Part shown: positions 61,540-64,000 of the stretch, piece after piece
How the letters are laid out: each line of letters starts with the position of its first letter
Numbering within the stretch: position 1 is the stretch's first letter
NCBI RefSeq assembly: GCF_005884405.1
Contig: NZ_VCAO01000003.1
Location: forward strand, 248,001 to 312,000
DNA length: 64,000 nucleotides
Origin: Qipengyuania marisflavi
GTDB lineage: Bacteria; Pseudomonadota; Alphaproteobacteria; Sphingomonadales; Sphingomonadaceae
Direction of reading: 5' to 3'
Program-made: the position numbers and the translations under genes
The notes under the pieces: model-generated
Databases searched by the model: none
The model's input: the letters and a program-made list of their open reading frames with translations, nothing else
What the model was told of the DNA's origin: nothing

Positions 61540-63216
61540 GTGATCCCGACCGAACCACCTGCCACCGCGCCGCTGCTGCCGCTGGATCGGCGCAGCCTGA
61601 TCAAGGGCGGGATCCTTGGTGCCGGGCTGGCGGCCGCGCCGCTTTCTGCGCAGGTGGGGCAGCGCGGGTTCTCGCATGGTGTCGCCAGTGGGGAGCCCGG
61701 TGCGCGGCGGGTGCTGTTGTGGACGCGCTATGTCGCGGCGCAGGAAACCGCGCTGACTTGCGAGTTGAGCGAATCGCTTGATTTCGCGCGGCCAATTGCC
61801 GGGGGGCAGACGCCGGCTTCACCCGACCGGGATTTCTGCGCCAAGCTGTTTGTGGAGGGCCTGGAGCCGGGGCGCTGGTATTATTATCGCTTTATCGCAC
61901 CCGATGGCGCGGTTTCCGACATTGGCCGCACCAAGACACTGTCCGAAGGGGAGACCGGGCGGTTTCGCATGGCGGTATTTTCCTGTTCCAACATCGGCTT
62001 TGGCTGGTTCAATGCCTATGCCCATGCGGCACAGGCCGATGATGTCGACTGCGTGCTGCATCTGGGCGATTATTTCTATGAATATGCGCCGGGCACTTAT
62101 CCTTCCGCTGGCGATGTGACTCCGGGCCGCACGGTCTGGCCAGAGCGCGAGCTGGTGGCGCTGGCTGATTACCGCGCGCGCTTTGCCGCTTATCGCCGCG
62201 ATGCCGATTTGCGCCGTCTGCACCAACTGTTCCCGATGATCGCAGTGGCGGACGATCACGAAAGCGCGAATGATTCGTGGGCGGGCGGCGCGCAGAACCA
62301 CCAACCGGACAGCGAAGGCCCGTGGGATGTGCGCAAGGCCGCCGCGATCCGCGCCTATCGTGAATGGATGCCGGTATCGGACGAGCCATGGGCCGAATAT
62401 GAAATCGGCAATCTGGCGACGCTGTTCCGGCTGGAAACCCGGCTGACCGCGCGCTCAGAGCAATTTTCCTTCGATGATCTGCTGGCGGGCAAGACCACTT
62501 CCGAAGCAGCACAGGCGGCGCTGATCGCTTTTCGTGATGAAACCTATCGCGACCCCGCGCGCGAAATGCTGGGCGCGGCGCAGCAGGGCTGGCTGGCAAA
62601 TGGCCTGAAGCGGTCGCGCGGTGACGGCAAAATCTGGCAAGTGCTGGTGCAGCAGGTGTTGATGGGCAGTCTGTCCTCGCCGCCGGGTGTCGATGCGCTG
62701 CTGCCCAAGGATACGCCCGATTTCATACGCAAGCGGGTGGTGGCAGGCGCGCGGGCGGCGGAGACCGGGCTGCCGCTCAATATGGATGCGTGGGATGGCT
62801 ATCCCGCCGCGCGCGAACGGCTGTTTGCAGCCGCGCTGGCCGCCGATGCCAATCTGATTTCGCTGGCGGGCGACACGCACAATGCATGGGCCTTCGACCT
62901 GTCGCATGACAGCGCGCCGGTGGGTGTCGAATTTGGCGGCCAGTCGGTGTCATCGCCGGGTTTCGAAGGCTATCTGCCCATGCTTCCGCCGCCGGTCCTG
63001 ACGGGCGCATTGGTGCAGCGCAATCCGCAATTGCGCTGGGCCGACACGTCGCAGCGCGGCTATATGGCGGTCGAACTCACGCCCCAGCGGGCGAGCAGCG
63101 AATACCGCTTTGTCAGCAGCGTGCGGACGCGCGGTGCCGATCTGGCGGGGACCAAGACGCTCACCACGCTGACGGGCAGGCGGACGCTGGCGCTGGGCGC
63201 AGAAACCGGGTCCTGA
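61540..63216 (+). CDS. phoD: Exported PhoD-type alkaline phosphatase
   Basis: A 558-aa protein from GTG 61540 (GGAG 7 nt upstream). A Tat signal begins DRRSLIKGGILGAGLAAAPL. Phosphodiesterase/phosphatase blocks: FSHGVASGEP, FRMAVFSCSNIGFGWFNAY, VLHLGDYFYEYAPGT, MIAVADDHESANDSW, LAGDTHNAWAFDL. PhoD cleaves phosphomono- and diesters, cofactors Fe/Ca. No Pho box was identified by eye. Confidence 0.9.
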   Translation: MIPTEPPATAPLLPLDRRSLIKGGILGAGLAAAPLSAQVGQRGFSHGVASGEPGARRVLLWTRYVAAQETALTCELSESLDFARPIAGGQTPASPDRDFCAKLFVEGLEPGRWYYYRFIAPDGAVSDIGRTKTLSEGETGRFRMAVFSCSNIGFGWFNAYAHAAQADDVDCVLHLGDYFYEYAPGTYPSAGDVTPGRTVWPERELVALADYRARFAAYRRDADLRRLHQLFPMIAVADDHESANDSWAGGAQNHQPDSEGPWDVRKAAAIRAYREWMPVSDEPWAEYEIGNLATLFRLETRLTARSEQFSFDDLLAGKTTSEAAQAALIAFRDETYRDPAREMLGAAQQGWLANGLKRSRGDGKIWQVLVQQVLMGSLSSPPGVDALLPKDTPDFIRKRVVAGARAAETGLPLNMDAWDGYPAARERLFAAALAADANLISLAGDTHNAWAFDLSHDSAPVGVEFGGQSVSSPGFEGYLPMLPPPVLTGALVQRNPQLRWADTSQRGYMAVELTPQRASSEYRFVSSVRTRGADLAGTKTLTTLTGRRTLALGAETGS

Positions 63217-63283
63217 CCAAACGCCGCTTCAAGCGCGCGCCGTGATGTGCCATGGGCGCGGCACACCAAACGGACGAGTACAC

Positions 63284-64000
63284 ATGACCGAACTGCTCAA
63301 GATCAGCCTACCCGATGGATCGGTGCGCGAAGTGGCGCATGGCTCCACCCCGGCGGATATCGCCGCTGCGATCGGCCCCGGCCTTGCCAAGGCGGCGCTG
63401 GCCGCGCGTGTCGACCACGGCTCAGGCGAGGAATTGCGTGACCTCAACCGCCCCTTCGAAGGCGATGCGCAGCTGGCACTGGTCACTGCGCGCGACGAGG
63501 ATGACGCGCTGGAACTGGCGCGCCACGATTTCGCGCATGTTCTGGCCGAGGCGGTGCAGGCGCTTTATCCCGGCACGCAGATCACCTTTGGTCCCTCGAC
63601 CGAGGACGGCTTCTACTACGATGTCAAGGCGCCCGATAACCGCGAGCCGTTCAGCATGGACGATCTGCCCGCGATCGAAGAACAGATGCGCGCGATCATC
63701 AAGGCCGACAAGCCGCTGCGCCGCGAGGTGTGGAGCCGCGAACAGCTGATCGAAAAATGGGCGGCCGAGGGCGAAAGCTTCAAGGCCGAATGGGCGCGCG
63801 AACTGCCCGAGGGCGAAGAACTGACGGTCTATCATTCGGGCGAGGACTGGCTGGATATGTGCCGCGGCCCGCATTTGCCCAGCACCGGCAAACTGGACCC
63901 TGCGGCATTCAAGCTGATGCGGGTTGCCGGGGCATATTGGCGCGGCGACCAGAACAATGCGCAGCTGACGCGGATTTACGGCACGGGCTGGCTCAACAAG
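63284..64000 (+). CDS. thrS: Threonyl-tRNA synthetase, 5' part (runs off window)
   Basis: The first 239 codons of thrS from ATG 63284. TGS domain (LPDGSVREVAHGSTPADIAA), editing domain HDFAHVLAEAVQALYPG, FGPSTEDGFYYDV and DMCRGPHLPSTGK (editing His and Cys blocks), then RVAGAYWRGDQNN. The frame is open to the window end. It charges tRNA-Thr and edits Ser. Confidence 0.95.
   Translation, partial: MTELLKISLPDGSVREVAHGSTPADIAAAIGPGLAKAALAARVDHGSGEELRDLNRPFEGDAQLALVTARDEDDALELARHDFAHVLAEAVQALYPGTQITFGPSTEDGFYYDVKAPDNREPFSMDDLPAIEEQMRAIIKADKPLRREVWSREQLIEKWAAEGESFKAEWARELPEGEELTVYHSGEDWLDMCRGPHLPSTGKLDPAAFKLMRVAGAYWRGDQNNAQLTRIYGTGWLNK

Overview
The window is high-GC chromosomal DNA of an alphaproteobacterium, most likely order Sphingomonadales and close to Erythrobacteraceae. 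The inference rests on gene content: mmcB, CYP153-type P450, the giant NAD-glutamate dehydrogenase, a heparinase-like gene between rpe and purH, a Fur-family regulator, dxs, ihfB and POT/amidohydrolase genes. No species can be named from sequence alone.

Layout. 1-9.3 kb is ordinary chromosome: HD-domain protein, exported thioredoxin-fold protein, M48/TPR protease, alpha/beta hydrolase, App1-like phosphatase, a PAS protein with a long acidic region, a DUF2141 protein, a sterol desaturase-family enzyme and mmcB. At 9453-9529 lies an intact tRNA-Arg(CCG). Its 3' end is duplicated at 22651-22697, bounding a genomic island of about 13.2 kb.

The island (9484-22697) holds a degenerate tyrosine recombinase with a divergent tandem-XRE gene, and a LacI-type regulator divergent from a two-gene operon. 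That operon encodes a double-glycine-leader, bacteriocin-like peptide and a membrane protein with a look-alike tail. Next is a 3.0 kb IS1595-type transposon with perfect 23-bp ends that carries a P63C gene and a Panacea/membrane-protein pair resembling a toxin-antitoxin module. Then come DUF3892 and a 47-aa basic protein, an XRE/ImmA-IrrE pair with visible operators, hipBA, and the island integrase, broken by one in-frame TAA.

Right of the island, a diacylglycerol kinase overlaps a Tam41-like gene, a possible DAG to PA to CDP-DAG pair. Next is a RiPP locus (PqqD, small precursor, asparagine synthase-like cyclase, ABC exporter) that looks like a lasso-peptide cluster but lacks the B2 protease. 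Its precursor has no acidic residue at the expected ring-closure positions. These two loci and the two-peptide operon are the best candidates for undescribed biology.

29.6-64 kb is again chromosomal: rpe, heparinase-like gene, purH, msrA, Fur/Zur gene, dxs, FKBP, two paralogous amidohydrolases (one without metal ligands), POT transporter, GntR, ihfB, tRNA-Leu(TAA), PilZ, exported msrB, CYP153, a Nat-type ABC exporter, queG, ferredoxin reductase, NAD-GDH, LLM oxidoreductase, TPR/hydrolase pair, M48 protease, DUF898, an XRE operon containing a frameshifted membrane gene, phoD and the 5' part of thrS. Many neighbours overlap by 4 nt (ATGA/GTGA), indicating operons. No rRNA or CRISPR array was seen.
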